Shown here piece after piece: positions 34,963 through 43,103 of a DNA stretch of 64,000 nt. The translations under genes and the position numbers were made by a program. Positions within the stretch are counted from its first letter, which is position 1. The number at the start of each line of letters is the position of its first letter. Source of the DNA: a virus. The stretch spans positions 91,283 to 155,282 of the IMG/VR virus record IMGVR_UViG_3300037294_000405; one strand, given 5' to 3'. The notes below the pieces were generated by a model. The model ran no database searches, was not told the DNA's origin, and saw only the letters and a list, made by a program, of their open reading frames with translations.

Positions 34963-36828
34963 ACAACTTTAACTATTGATGCTATTAAATTTTTGTTACA
35001 TGGTAACACAACAAAAACAGATACAAACGAACAAATCTTTAACACCTACAGTAATAAGAACGAACTAGTTGTAAGGGGTATGATTGAAATCGAGGGTGAA
35101 GAAACTATCATTGAACGTAAAATGAGACGTACAGCTAAAAAAGATGGTGGTTGGACTGTTACAAATAGAGTTAACTACTACAGAATACTTCCAGATGGTG
35201 AAGAAGAAGCGTTAAATGAGGAAGATGCTACTCAAACAACTAAAAGTCTTAAAGAAACTATTGGTAGTGAAAAAGATTTTGAGATGTTAGTGTTGGCAAC
35301 GGAAAAAAACTTAGATGAACTTATTGGTTTGACCACAACTGAATCTGGAAAAGTTCTAACTAGACTTATTGGTTTAGAAATACTAGAACTTAAAGAAAAA
35401 GCGGCTAGAGAAATGTATAATGAATTTGCTAGGAAGAAAAAATCTAATGAATATGATGTTATTACTCTAGGCGAAGAAATAGACGACCATAACGATAAAA
35501 TTATTTTGGGTGAAGAATTAGAGGTTGAGCTAAAACAAAAATTGGAGGATACTAAATCTGAAATTCAAACGCTTACTGATAGTAAAGAGTCATTAATCAA
35601 TAGCAAAGAAAAAATTGATGTTACCATTTCAGAACTTAACCCAGAAAAATTAGAAAGCGAAGTTGCTAAATTAATCGAGAAAGGTGTCGAATTTAAAGAA
35701 AATGTTGCTGGTTTAAAAGTTAAGATAATTGCAATTGGTGAAATTGAATTTGATGAAGATAAACATTTAGAATTATCTAAAGATTTTAATACAAACACTA
35801 CGAACAAAGCGTTAAAAGAAGCTGAGATGACAAGACTTAAAAAAGTTGTGTCTGGTTTGATTTCTGGTGGTATTTGTCAATCGTGTAATAGAAAATTAGA
35901 TGATGTAGACAACTCACTACACATAACTAAACATGAATTGGAAATAGAAAAGTTAAGGAAGGAACTTTTGGGTGTTGATGAAACGTTAAAATCATTATCT
36001 GGTAATTTGACTATTTTAAATGAAAACAAATTGTTAATCGATAATAAAAATAAACTAGAGTTAAATGTTGATAGAATAGAAGTTGAAATGGGGTCATTGA
36101 GAAATGATGTAACCGCAAAGAAAAATGACCTTAAAAAATATCAGCTTAATTTGCATGCTATTGAGTTTAATAAAAAAATAGAGATTAAAGTTATCGACAT
36201 TAAAACAAAATTGGCAGTATGCGAATATTCAAAAGACCAAACAATTGTAAATATACAAAGGGTTCAAACAGATATACAAACTAATAAAACTAGTGTTGTT
36301 ACTAAAACAAAATTAATCGAAACAATAAAAAAAGAAGAAGAAGTTGATAAGATTTTCAAGGTTTATATTGAGTTGGTTGGTAAGAAAGGTATTAGTAAAT
36401 TAGTTTTGCGTTCTGTTTTACCTATTATTAATTCTGAAGCACAAAGATTGTTAGAAGATGTTGTAGATTTTGATATTGAGATATTTATGAATGATAAGAA
36501 TGATGTTCAATTTTTAATGGTTAAAGATGGTGTTTCTAAATTGTTAAAATCTGGTTCTGGTTTAGAAAAAACAGCAGCTAGTTTAGCACTTAGAGCGGTG
36601 TTAGGTAAGTTATCTACTTTACCTATGCCTAACTTTATTACTTTTGACGAAGTATTGGGTAAAGTGGCACCAGAAAATTTAGAAAAATTGAAAAATCTCT
36701 TTGATAAAATAAAAGATATGTATGAAATTGTTTTCTTTATTACACACAATGACTTGGTTAAAGATTGGTCTACAAATAACATTACCGTTATTAAAGAAAA
36801 TAATATCTCTAGTGTTGCTATAAAATAG
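34591..36828 (+). CDS. Split-intein C fragment fused to gp46/SbcC-like ATPase C-terminal part
   Basis: 745 residues. Residues 1-124 are intein: VDTPYGFKDIEW and YRCELENGMFVEGADYHRLK supply the block B region, and LYDIQVAEVHQYYTNGIVSH plus Asn124 supply blocks F/G. Thr125 onward (TTLTIDAIKFLLHGNTTKT) completes Walker A, followed by long coiled coils around a zinc hook CQSC (Cys429, Cys432), the ABC signature region SGSGLEKTAASLALR (~655) and Walker B NFITFDEVLGK (~684). Together with the upstream ORF it makes the recombination ATPase partner of gp47. Confidence 0.92.
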   Translation: MNKEITIGELHEIYQKYGDLDFKVDTPYGFKDIEWCGITEENADVYRCELENGMFVEGADYHRLKKTDGEFVVLKEIKVGEIIQTNNGDSAVASIKLLEEKDTLYDIQVAEVHQYYTNGIVSHNTTLTIDAIKFLLHGNTTKTDTNEQIFNTYSNKNELVVRGMIEIEGEETIIERKMRRTAKKDGGWTVTNRVNYYRILPDGEEEALNEEDATQTTKSLKETIGSEKDFEMLVLATEKNLDELIGLTTTESGKVLTRLIGLEILELKEKAAREMYNEFARKKKSNEYDVITLGEEIDDHNDKIILGEELEVELKQKLEDTKSEIQTLTDSKESLINSKEKIDVTISELNPEKLESEVAKLIEKGVEFKENVAGLKVKIIAIGEIEFDEDKHLELSKDFNTNTTNKALKEAEMTRLKKVVSGLISGGICQSCNRKLDDVDNSLHITKHELEIEKLRKELLGVDETLKSLSGNLTILNENKLLIDNKNKLELNVDRIEVEMGSLRNDVTAKKNDLKKYQLNLHAIEFNKKIEIKVIDIKTKLAVCEYSKDQTIVNIQRVQTDIQTNKTSVVTKTKLIETIKKEEEVDKIFKVYIELVGKKGISKLVLRSVLPIINSEAQRLLEDVVDFDIEIFMNDKNDVQFLMVKDGVSKLLKSGSGLEKTAASLALRAVLGKLSTLPMPNFITFDEVLGKVAPENLEKLKNLFDKIKDMYEIVFFITHNDLVKDWSTNNITVIKENNISSVAIK

Positions 36829-36859
36829 TTGCAATTGTTAGTTAATTGTAGTATCTTTG
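36829..36859 (+). promoter_or_regulatory. Bacteroidetes-type promoter
   Basis: TTG at 36829-36831 (overlapping the end of the gp46 region), 20 bases, TATCTTTG at 36852-36859. ATG follows at 36876. Confidence 0.75.
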
Positions 36860-36875
36860 TATAAAATAACGATAT

Positions 36876-37406
36876 ATGAAATTTAAGAATTATTGTGTGA
36901 TTATCATGGGTGATACCAATGGTGCGGTTAAGGAAATTGAAAAAATTAGTGATTCTAAACCCAACATATTGGATGCTAAAGGTATAATCATAGGCACGTT
37001 CACTTCTTTTGTCGATGTTAAAGAAATATCGGCTTGGTTTACTTTAAATAACAGAAGTTTTATGGTCTTTGATTTAGACCCAACAAACTCTGGGTATTTA
37101 ATAATCAAAAAAGAAGTTCATGATGGTTTATTCGGCTTTATGGATAAAATAACGAATAATGAACTTGACGCAAAAACGATTGAGTTTTTAAAAACCATGG
37201 CTTATAAACCAAACCCCACCAACGTAGAAGAAATTGAAGATGCTGTAATCGAAAACCAAACAAACAAAGAAAAAGTTGTTAATGAGGTTGATATTGAAAA
37301 TATGACTAAAAAAGAAAGAGAAAATTTGATAAATCAAATTATGGATAATGGTTTAGAAAATATGAGCGAATACGATAAAAAAATATTACCATTATTGGTA
37401 AAATAA
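36876..37406 (+). CDS. Unknown 176-residue protein upstream of the sigma factor
   Basis: The N-terminal ~95 residues look like a compact alpha/beta domain (FKNYCVIIMGDTNGAVKEIE, FMVFDLDPTNSGYLI); the C-terminal third is acidic and helical. An internal in-frame Met at residue 11 (MGDTNG) is a possible alternative start. No family recognised. It has its own host-type promoter and a terminator behind it. Confidence 0.55.
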   Translation: MKFKNYCVIIMGDTNGAVKEIEKISDSKPNILDAKGIIIGTFTSFVDVKEISAWFTLNNRSFMVFDLDPTNSGYLIIKKEVHDGLFGFMDKITNNELDAKTIEFLKTMAYKPNPTNVEEIEDAVIENQTNKEKVVNEVDIENMTKKERENLINQIMDNGLENMSEYDKKILPLLVK

Positions 37407-37410
37407 TAAG

Positions 37411-37440
37411 CAAAAACCCTTGACTTTATTGGGGTTTTTA
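37411..37440 (+). terminator. Terminator overlapping the next promoter
   Basis: AAAAACCC and GGGGTTTTT arms surround a loop that contains the TTG element of the sigma-factor promoter. It terminates the 36876 gene. Confidence 0.65.
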
Positions 37441-37449
37441 GTATATTTG
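37420..37449 (+). promoter_or_regulatory. Bacteroidetes-type promoter for the sigma factor
   Basis: TTG at 37420-37422, 19 bases, TATATTTG at 37442-37449. The -33 element is in the loop of the upstream terminator hairpin. Confidence 0.7.
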
Positions 37450-37493
37450 TAATGTTAAAACATAACAAAATAAGATTAAAATGAAACAGTTTA

Positions 37494-38324
37494 ATGAACA
37501 AAAGATTTACAAATTTTGAAACAGATGATAGCATCGCAAAATATTTTAAGGAAGTAAGAAAATCGGTGTTATTAACACCAGAAGAGGAAGTTAATTTAGC
37601 AAAAAGAATTAAAGACGGTGACGTTAATGCCACCGAAGAATTAGTAAAAGCAAATTTAAAGTTTGTTGTTTCAATCGCAAAAGAATATCAAAACCAAGGT
37701 TTGGCTTTATCTGATTTGATTAGTGAAGGGAATTACGGTTTAATTAAAGCAGCGAGTAGGTTTGACCATAATAGAGGGTTTAGATTTATATCATACGCTG
37801 TTTGGTGGATTAAACAATCTATTATACAAGGTCTTAACGATAACGCTAGGGTGGTTAGATTACCAGCTAACGTTATTAATAAGATAACAAAATTGAATAA
37901 AGAAATTTCTAGATTTGAAAATGACAATGAAAGACAACCAGTTTTTGGTGAGATTTTAAAAGGTGACAGTCAAATAGCTGCGACTTTAAATTTTCCAAGA
38001 GCAACTTCTCTAAACCAATTAATAAATGAAGATGGTGATGAGTTAATTGAATTGATTCCATCTGAATCAATTGATGTTGATGAATTAGAAATAAGTGAAA
38101 AAATAAAAGATGAATTAACTAAAACTTTAGATGTCTTAGATAACAGAGAACGAATGATAATTGAGTGTTATTTCGGTATAAATACCGAATGTGAGTCAAT
38201 GACTTTAGAAGCAATCGGTGAAAATTACGGGTTGACAAAAGAAAGGATTCGTCAAATAAAAGAGAAGGCTATACGAAAATTAAGACATAACGCACAAGGT
38301 TTACAAATATTAATGAACGAATAA
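37494..38324 (+). CDS. Sigma-70 family RNA polymerase sigma factor
   Basis: 276 residues, strongly like the Bacteroidetes primary sigma factor: region 1.2 (SIAKYFKEVRKSVLLTPEEE), region 2 (ANLKFVVSIAKEYQNQGLAL ... FISYAVWWIKQSI), region 3 and a complete region 4 helix-turn-helix (LEAIGENYGLTKERIRQIKE). It therefore should bind core RNA polymerase and both promoter elements. It resembles a captured and diverged host RpoD rather than T4 gp55, and is a good candidate to read the ATATTTATAATAAAA motif. The ATG at 37494 is followed by the usual NFETDDSIAKYF start. Confidence 0.92.
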   Translation: MNKRFTNFETDDSIAKYFKEVRKSVLLTPEEEVNLAKRIKDGDVNATEELVKANLKFVVSIAKEYQNQGLALSDLISEGNYGLIKAASRFDHNRGFRFISYAVWWIKQSIIQGLNDNARVVRLPANVINKITKLNKEISRFENDNERQPVFGEILKGDSQIAATLNFPRATSLNQLINEDGDELIELIPSESIDVDELEISEKIKDELTKTLDVLDNRERMIIECYFGINTECESMTLEAIGENYGLTKERIRQIKEKAIRKLRHNAQGLQILMNE

Positions 38325-38326
38325 AG

Positions 38327-38350
38327 AAAAGGGTTTTGGAACCCTTTTTT
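38327..38350 (+). terminator. Terminator after the sigma factor
   Basis: AAAAGGGTT, TTGG loop, AACCCTTTT, then further T residues, immediately after the stop codon. Confidence 0.85.
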
Positions 38351-38360
38351 TGTAATTGGT

Positions 38361-38375
38361 ATATTTATAATAAAA
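38361..38375 (+). promoter_or_regulatory. Putative late promoter (ATATTTATAATAAAA)
   Basis: Perfect motif copy 9 bases before the short ORF at 38385 and directly after the sigma-factor terminator. Confidence 0.55.
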
Positions 38376-38384
38376 CAAAAAAGC

Positions 38385-38462
38385 ATGAAAATTAAGTTTA
38401 GATATATAATGTTATTTTTAGCGTTATCAGTTGCTGGCTGTGCTGCATACTTTTCGGTTTAA
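38385..38462 (+). pseudogene. Probable 5' remnant of the membrane protein gene, or a tiny lipoprotein
   Basis: 25 residues: MKIKFRYIMLFLALSVAGCA plus AYFSV. Two readings are possible. It aligns with the start of the membrane protein at 39411 (NFKYIMLITAIIIAITSAGFS) at the FxYIML, Ala, and FS positions, so it may be the old 5' end cut off by the inserted endonuclease gene. It also has a lipobox (SVAGC) and could be a real small lipoprotein. The arrangement matches two other endonuclease loci here, which favours the remnant. Confidence 0.55.
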
Positions 38463-38490
38463 AATAATTTAAGTAATTTTTTGTGGTTGC

Positions 38491-38503
38491 TATATATTTA
38501 TTA
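38491..38503 (+). promoter_or_regulatory. Putative late promoter variant
   Basis: TATATATTTATTA, a partial motif directly before the endonuclease start. Confidence 0.35.
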
Positions 38504-38505
38504 AT

Positions 38506-39414
38506 GTGGGAAAGAAAAAAACTAAAGAAGAATTCATTAATGATTCTAAAATAATTTATGGTGATAAATACGATTATTCATTAGTTGAATATGTAAATAA
38601 TAAAACTAAAATTAAAATAATTTGCCCAATACATGGGGTATTTGAAAAAACACCAGATAAACATTTGTATGGTAAAAGTGGTTGTTTAAAATGTGATAAT
38701 TACCATACAAAAAATATTAATAATCACAAAAGAACAGTTGTTGATAGGATGAATGTTAAACATAATAATTTTTATGATTATTCATTAGTTGAATATGTAA
38801 ATAATAAAACTAAAATTAAAATAATTTGCCCAATACATGGGGTATTTGAACAAACACCAAATAATCATTTACAAGGTAATGGTTGTTTAAAATGTGGTGG
38901 TACTGAAAAGATGTCGACACAAGATTTTATAAATAAAGCTAAATTAGTTCATGGTGATAAATATGATTATTCATTAGTTAATTATGTTAATTATAAAAAT
39001 AAAGTAAAAATAATTTGTTCACTTCACGGAGTATTTAATCAATCATTTATTAAACATTGTAATCGAAAAAATGGTTGTCCTATTTGTAAAGAATCAAAAG
39101 GTGAAAAACAGATAAGGGTTTTTTTAGAAAATAATAAAATTAATTTTACACCACAATATAGATTTAATAATTGTATAAATAAATACCCATTACCATTTGA
39201 TTTTTATTTACCAGATTATAATATGTGTATTGAATTTAATGGTGAACAACACTATAAAAGCTTTAAATTTTTTGGTGGTAGTGAAAAATTTAAACAACAA
39301 TTAATTAATGATAATATTAAATTAAAGTTTTGTGAAAATAACAAAATACAATTGTTAATTATAAAGTATGACGAAAACGTTATTAATAAATTAAAAAAAA
39401 AATATAAAAAATGA
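38506..39414 (+). CDS. Repeat-containing Vsr-like (EDxHD-type) homing endonuclease
   Basis: 302 residues with a GTG start at 38506 (no in-frame ATG upstream of the first repeat). Three ~60-residue repeats each contain YDYSLVxYVNxKxKxKIIC, P/S-x-HGVF and a CLKC-type knuckle; the first two are almost identical. The C-terminal ~100 residues (PLPFDFYLPDYNMCIEFNGE, then QHYKSF) match the Vsr/PD-(D/E)XK-like core of EDxHD homing endonucleases. The stop overlaps the next gene by 4 bases, as other endonucleases here do. Base composition is even more AT-rich than its neighbours. Confidence 0.75.
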   Translation: MGKKKTKEEFINDSKIIYGDKYDYSLVEYVNNKTKIKIICPIHGVFEKTPDKHLYGKSGCLKCDNYHTKNINNHKRTVVDRMNVKHNNFYDYSLVEYVNNKTKIKIICPIHGVFEQTPNNHLQGNGCLKCGGTEKMSTQDFINKAKLVHGDKYDYSLVNYVNYKNKVKIICSLHGVFNQSFIKHCNRKNGCPICKESKGEKQIRVFLENNKINFTPQYRFNNCINKYPLPFDFYLPDYNMCIEFNGEQHYKSFKFFGGSEKFKQQLINDNIKLKFCENNKIQLLIIKYDENVINKLKKKYKK

Positions 39415-40571
39415 ATTTTAAATATATTATGTTAATTACAGCTATTATAATAGCTATTACTAGTGCTGGGTTTTCAATTTTTGGGCTTAGTCAATTATTT
39501 GCGGGTGCTAGTACTGCTGTTATCGTAATGACATCGATACTAGAATTGGGTAAGATTGTTACCACGACAGCGCTACACACATATTGGGATAAACTAGCCA
39601 AAGGCCTTAGAATATATTTAACTATTAGTGTTGGGGTTCTTATGATAATCACATCTGCTGGTATCTACGGTTTTCTATCAAATGCTTACCAAAAAACAGC
39701 TAATAAATTAGAAATACATGAAGGTGAACTAGGTGTATTAGACGGTAAAAAAATAGTATTTGAAAAAAGCCTAGTCGATAACCAAAAAATTATTGATGGT
39801 AAAACAAAACGTTTAGACCAATTATCGAATCTTAGAACTAACCAAGAGTCACGTTTGGATGGTTCAACGTCAAACAGGGCTAGAAATAGCGTTAGAAGTG
39901 ATATTGCGACTGCTAATTCAGAGATTCAAAAATTAACGCTAGATATTGACGAATTAAACGCTAAAAATTCTGTGTTGTCAGATTCTATTAGTTCGTATAA
40001 CGTTAAAGGCTTAGAAAAAAAGGCAAATAGTGATGTCGCTGGTGAAGTTGGTCCATTGAAGTATATATCTGAGCTTACAGGTGTCCCTATGTCAAACGTA
40101 GTTAACTATATGATATTATTGTTGATATTTGTGTTTGACCCATTGGCTGTTGCTTTAATCCTTATAACAAATAAAGTGTTTATGTTAGAAACTGGTCAAA
40201 CTGTTGAAGAAGAAACAAAAGTTGTTAAAAATGAAAAAGTTATCGGTAAAAAATGGTTAGATTATCTTAAAAATAACTTAAAAAAAACTGAAATTAAAAA
40301 AGACACAACAAAAGACATTTTAGAAACCCTTGTTGAAAACTTACAAGGTGAGGGAGTAAAAGAAGAAATTGAAACAAAAACCATTAAAAAAGAACCAGTT
40401 GTTGCCAAAGGTAAAATAGAATTAGAAGATATCAAAGAAATAAAAGAAGGAAACAGAGGGTTTTCTGTTAAAGTTCCAGAACCAAAAACTACTAATATGG
40501 TGGAAAGAATTGGTTCTAATAAGATAGTTAAAGATGGTGATAACAATAAAGTTATTTTTAGACGTGATTAA
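39411..40571 (+). CDS. Multi-pass membrane protein with central coiled coil
   Basis: 386 residues. Transmembrane segments at about 5-28, 34-50, 67-90 and 236-258, with a ~130-residue coiled coil between the third and fourth (LSNLRTNQESRLDGSTSNRA, NSEIQKLTLDIDELNAK), and a charged ~130-residue C-terminal tail. The first two-thirds resemble inner-membrane proteins with a periplasmic coiled coil. The role is unknown; location just before amidase-like and spanin-like genes suggests the envelope, perhaps lysis control or superinfection exclusion. Confidence 0.6.
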   Translation: MNFKYIMLITAIIIAITSAGFSIFGLSQLFAGASTAVIVMTSILELGKIVTTTALHTYWDKLAKGLRIYLTISVGVLMIITSAGIYGFLSNAYQKTANKLEIHEGELGVLDGKKIVFEKSLVDNQKIIDGKTKRLDQLSNLRTNQESRLDGSTSNRARNSVRSDIATANSEIQKLTLDIDELNAKNSVLSDSISSYNVKGLEKKANSDVAGEVGPLKYISELTGVPMSNVVNYMILLLIFVFDPLAVALILITNKVFMLETGQTVEEETKVVKNEKVIGKKWLDYLKNNLKKTEIKKDTTKDILETLVENLQGEGVKEEIETKTIKKEPVVAKGKIELEDIKEIKEGNRGFSVKVPEPKTTNMVERIGSNKIVKDGDNNKVIFRRD

Positions 40572-41179
40572 TGGATATTAATAAAGATTATATTTTAACT
40601 AAAAATAATTACGTACCTATTGATAGTGTGAAAACTCAAATAGTTTTAGGTAGTACGTTTAATCATGATATGAAACATGTTATTGGGTGGCAAAATAGAC
40701 ACAATGGAAATTACAAAAAAACAGCTGCATTCACTATAAATTCGGCTGGTGTTATTTATAATCATTTTGACCCAAAACATTATTCTAATTTTTTTGGTGA
40801 AAAAGAACAAGATTCCAAATCAATAGTTATTCTTTTGGAAAATGATGGTTGGTTAATAAAAGACGAAGAAAAAAAACAATTTATTACTTGGATTGGTAAT
40901 ATTTATAATAAACCAAATGAAGTTTTTGAAAAAAGATGGAGAAACTATCGCTATTGGGCACCACACACGGAAATACAATTTGATTCGGCCTTAAAGCTAG
41001 TTAAAAAATTATGTGATGAATTTTATATACCTTTAGAGGTTATTGGTCATAATACAAAAGTGGATTCCTTATCTGATTTTCAAGGGGTGATTTATAAAAG
41101 CAATATTGAAAAACATTATACAGATTTAAACCCATCATGGAATTGTGTTGAGTTTAAAAATAAACTAGAAGAAATATGA
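40571..41179 (+). CDS. Amidase-like protein, possibly degenerate
   Basis: 202 residues, starting on the last base of the previous stop. The general plan resembles N-acetylmuramoyl-L-alanine amidase (Amidase_2): KTQIVLGSTFNHDM, AAFTINSAGVIYNHFDPKHY, SIVILLENDGWL, and a late EKHYTDLNPSW. In active enzymes the first strand normally ends in a His-His pair that binds zinc; here that position is Gly-Ser. It may be a non-catalytic wall-binding protein or use a different residue. Moderate confidence in the fold, low in activity. Confidence 0.5.
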   Translation: MDINKDYILTKNNYVPIDSVKTQIVLGSTFNHDMKHVIGWQNRHNGNYKKTAAFTINSAGVIYNHFDPKHYSNFFGEKEQDSKSIVILLENDGWLIKDEEKKQFITWIGNIYNKPNEVFEKRWRNYRYWAPHTEIQFDSALKLVKKLCDEFYIPLEVIGHNTKVDSLSDFQGVIYKSNIEKHYTDLNPSWNCVEFKNKLEEI

Positions 41180-41658
41180 GAGAAAATATTAACGAACATG
41201 ATATGACCAAAAAAATGATGGATATCATGAGAGGTGGATTTAAACCACTTTTAAAAGAAGAGGAACAATCTATGGTACCTGTTGAAGGTGATGAAGGTTC
41301 AGAACCTAAAAAAGTAGAAGATGTGGTTACACCAGTAGCTGGTGATGCGGTATTTAATGACGAACTAAAAAAATTAAGAGACACAGTTACTCCTAGAATT
41401 AAATTAACTAGCTTTAAGATATTTCCAACTGATGAAAACGTGATTATTGATGGTGTTATGGAATATAAAGAGTCAGAAGGAACTGGTATAAGATTTAAAA
41501 TGTCTTTGGCTGCTGGTGAGGTTGAAACTACTATGAATGATATTGAATTAAACGACAACATCAGTGTTTTACTGCAAAAGTTAAAAGGTTACTATGAAAA
41601 CTTTAGACTTGAGTGGTCAAAAAAATTACCTAACGAATATAGGCCAAAACAAAACTAA
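41176..41658 (+). CDS. Unknown 160-residue protein
   Basis: Acidic N-terminal half (EEEQSMVPVEGDEGSEPKKV), then a compact region with alternating strands (LTSFKIFPTDENVIIDGVME). No family recognised. It overlaps the amidase-like stop by 4 bases and the next start by 1, so it belongs to the same translational unit. Confidence 0.5.
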   Translation: MRENINEHDMTKKMMDIMRGGFKPLLKEEEQSMVPVEGDEGSEPKKVEDVVTPVAGDAVFNDELKKLRDTVTPRIKLTSFKIFPTDENVIIDGVMEYKESEGTGIRFKMSLAAGEVETTMNDIELNDNISVLLQKLKGYYENFRLEWSKKLPNEYRPKQN

Positions 41659-42017
41659 TGAAAAAATCTCTAGATATTAAATCGATTTTTATTATTGTTT
41701 TAGGTGTGTTATTGTTGATTGCTATTTTTGTTGGTCAAAAAAACAACCCTAGCGATTATCAAAAACAAATTCGTGTGTTAGATAAAGACAACAAAAAGTT
41801 AGTTTCTAGAAATGATAGTTTAAAAAGTGAAAATATTAAATTAGACACATTCATTATTAGTATAGAAAATAAAATCAAAGAGAATGATGTAAAACTATCT
41901 CAAACACAATCACAATTAAATGATTTAAAAAAGAAAAAAAATGAAACACCTATTTATGTTAATAGTTTGTCTGCTAATGGTGTCGCAAACGCATTCTCAG
42001 ACTATCTCGAAGAATAA
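41658..42017 (+). CDS. Rz-like inner-membrane spanin candidate
   Basis: 119 residues with one N-terminal transmembrane segment (SIFIIVLGVLLLIAIFVG, residues ~9-26) followed by a periplasmic coiled coil (residues ~35-95). This type II membrane plus coiled-coil layout is that of an i-spanin. The next gene starts inside it in another frame and encodes a second exported coiled-coil protein, as in overlapping spanin pairs. No sequence-level match to a named Rz is claimed. Confidence 0.5.
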   Translation: MKKSLDIKSIFIIVLGVLLLIAIFVGQKNNPSDYQKQIRVLDKDNKKLVSRNDSLKSENIKLDTFIISIENKIKENDVKLSQTQSQLNDLKKKKNETPIYVNSLSANGVANAFSDYLEE

Positions 42018-42399
42018 ACCTAGAGTTACAACTGTAGTAACAACACAAGGCGATACCTTAATACAATTCCACATAAAAGACGCTAAAAAAATATTAGCCG
42101 ATGTGTTGGATAAGAAAATTGTTGATAGTCTTGTAAATGTTTACGTGTTAAGAGATAGTTTACAAAAAAATACAATTGATTTGCAAGTATCAAAGATAAA
42201 AGTGATGCAACAAAAAAGCGATAACCAAGCACAGCAAGTTATAAATTTAGAAAAAATTATAGCAAATAAAAATGAAGAAGTTGCTATTTTAAATAACACA
42301 ATTGAAGACCAAAATAAAGAAATAAAAAAACAAAAAAGACTTAAAACATTAGGTTTTATTGGTTCTATTGTTCTTCCAATATTAGTTTTATTATTATAA
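41941..42399 (+). CDS. Exported coiled-coil protein with C-terminal membrane anchor
   Basis: 152 residues with a signal peptide (MKHLFMLIVCLLMVSQTHSQ), a long coiled coil (NLEKIIANKNEEVAILNNTI) and a C-terminal hydrophobic segment (TLGFIGSIVLPILVLLL). Its first 77 bases overlap the previous gene in a different frame. It may be the partner of the Rz-like protein, though it lacks the lipobox of a classical o-spanin. Confidence 0.5.
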   Translation: MKHLFMLIVCLLMVSQTHSQTISKNKPRVTTVVTTQGDTLIQFHIKDAKKILADVLDKKIVDSLVNVYVLRDSLQKNTIDLQVSKIKVMQQKSDNQAQQVINLEKIIANKNEEVAILNNTIEDQNKEIKKQKRLKTLGFIGSIVLPILVLLL

Positions 42400-42401
42400 A
42401 T

Positions 42402-43033
42402 ATGAAAAAAGAGTTTCCAATAAAGCTTCAACGATAAAAGAAGGTAAAGCAAAAAGTAATACAAAGAAAAGTGGTGGTAAAGGTACACAACCACCACCAA
42501 TTAATAACAAAAAAGATATTCCATTATTTGACTCAAACACTGGTGAACCAAACCCATTGTATGAATCTTTAACTGGTGAACCAAATCCGTTATTAAATAA
42601 ATGGAAGAAAGAAGATTTTCATAACATTCCACAAAATTTTGAACCAATACTAAAAAATAGATTTTTAGTTATATTCCCAGAAGAATTGGGTATTGAACCA
42701 TATTTAATTAGTGAAATTAAACTACCAAGTGTTTCAATTAAAGTTAATCGTTGGGGTAGTGTTAATTATAATACTAGTGATTTAGAATTTAAGATGATTG
42801 ATTCAGTGAATAACCCTAAATTACCCTTGATTCACTCAATATTTAGAAAATACACTAAATTTGATATGGTAGTTGAACAATTAGACGCAAAAAATATTTC
42901 GTGTAAACGTTTTGAACTAAAAGATTGTTGTATATCTAGAATTGATTGTGAAACTATGGGTTACTCTAACCCAGACAATGAGATGTATAATTATAGGGTG
43001 ACAATCACACCAAACGATATTACCATCAAGTAA
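42402..43033 (+). CDS. Tail-tube-like protein with an apparent frame break near the start
   Basis: The safe coding part runs from ATG 42557 (158 residues). The same frame is open and protein-like further upstream (STIKEGKAKSNTKKSGGKGT ... SNTGEPNPLYESLTGEPNPL, containing a TGEPNPL repeat) but lacks a Met. An ATG at 42402 followed by six A residues lies one frame away; a -1 shift there gives MKKRVSNKAST and joins the frames. The core (LKNRFLVIFPEELGIEPYLI ... MYNYRVTITPNDI) resembles T4 gp19/gp54-type tube proteins. Fold call is moderate. Confidence 0.5.
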
Positions 43034-43054
43034 CTATTTATAAGACAATAAATA

Positions 43055-43079
43055 AAAGCCTTTAATAGGGCTTTTTTTG
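43055..43079 (+). terminator. Terminator after the tube-like gene
   Basis: AAAAGCC / GGGCTTTT stem followed by T residues. Confidence 0.8.
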
Positions 43080-43087
43080 TTATTCTT

Positions 43088-43103
43088 AATATTTATAATA
43101 AAA
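43088..43103 (+). promoter_or_regulatory. Putative late promoter (AATATTTATAATAAAA)
   Basis: Perfect motif 8 bases before the ATG at 43112. Confidence 0.55.
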
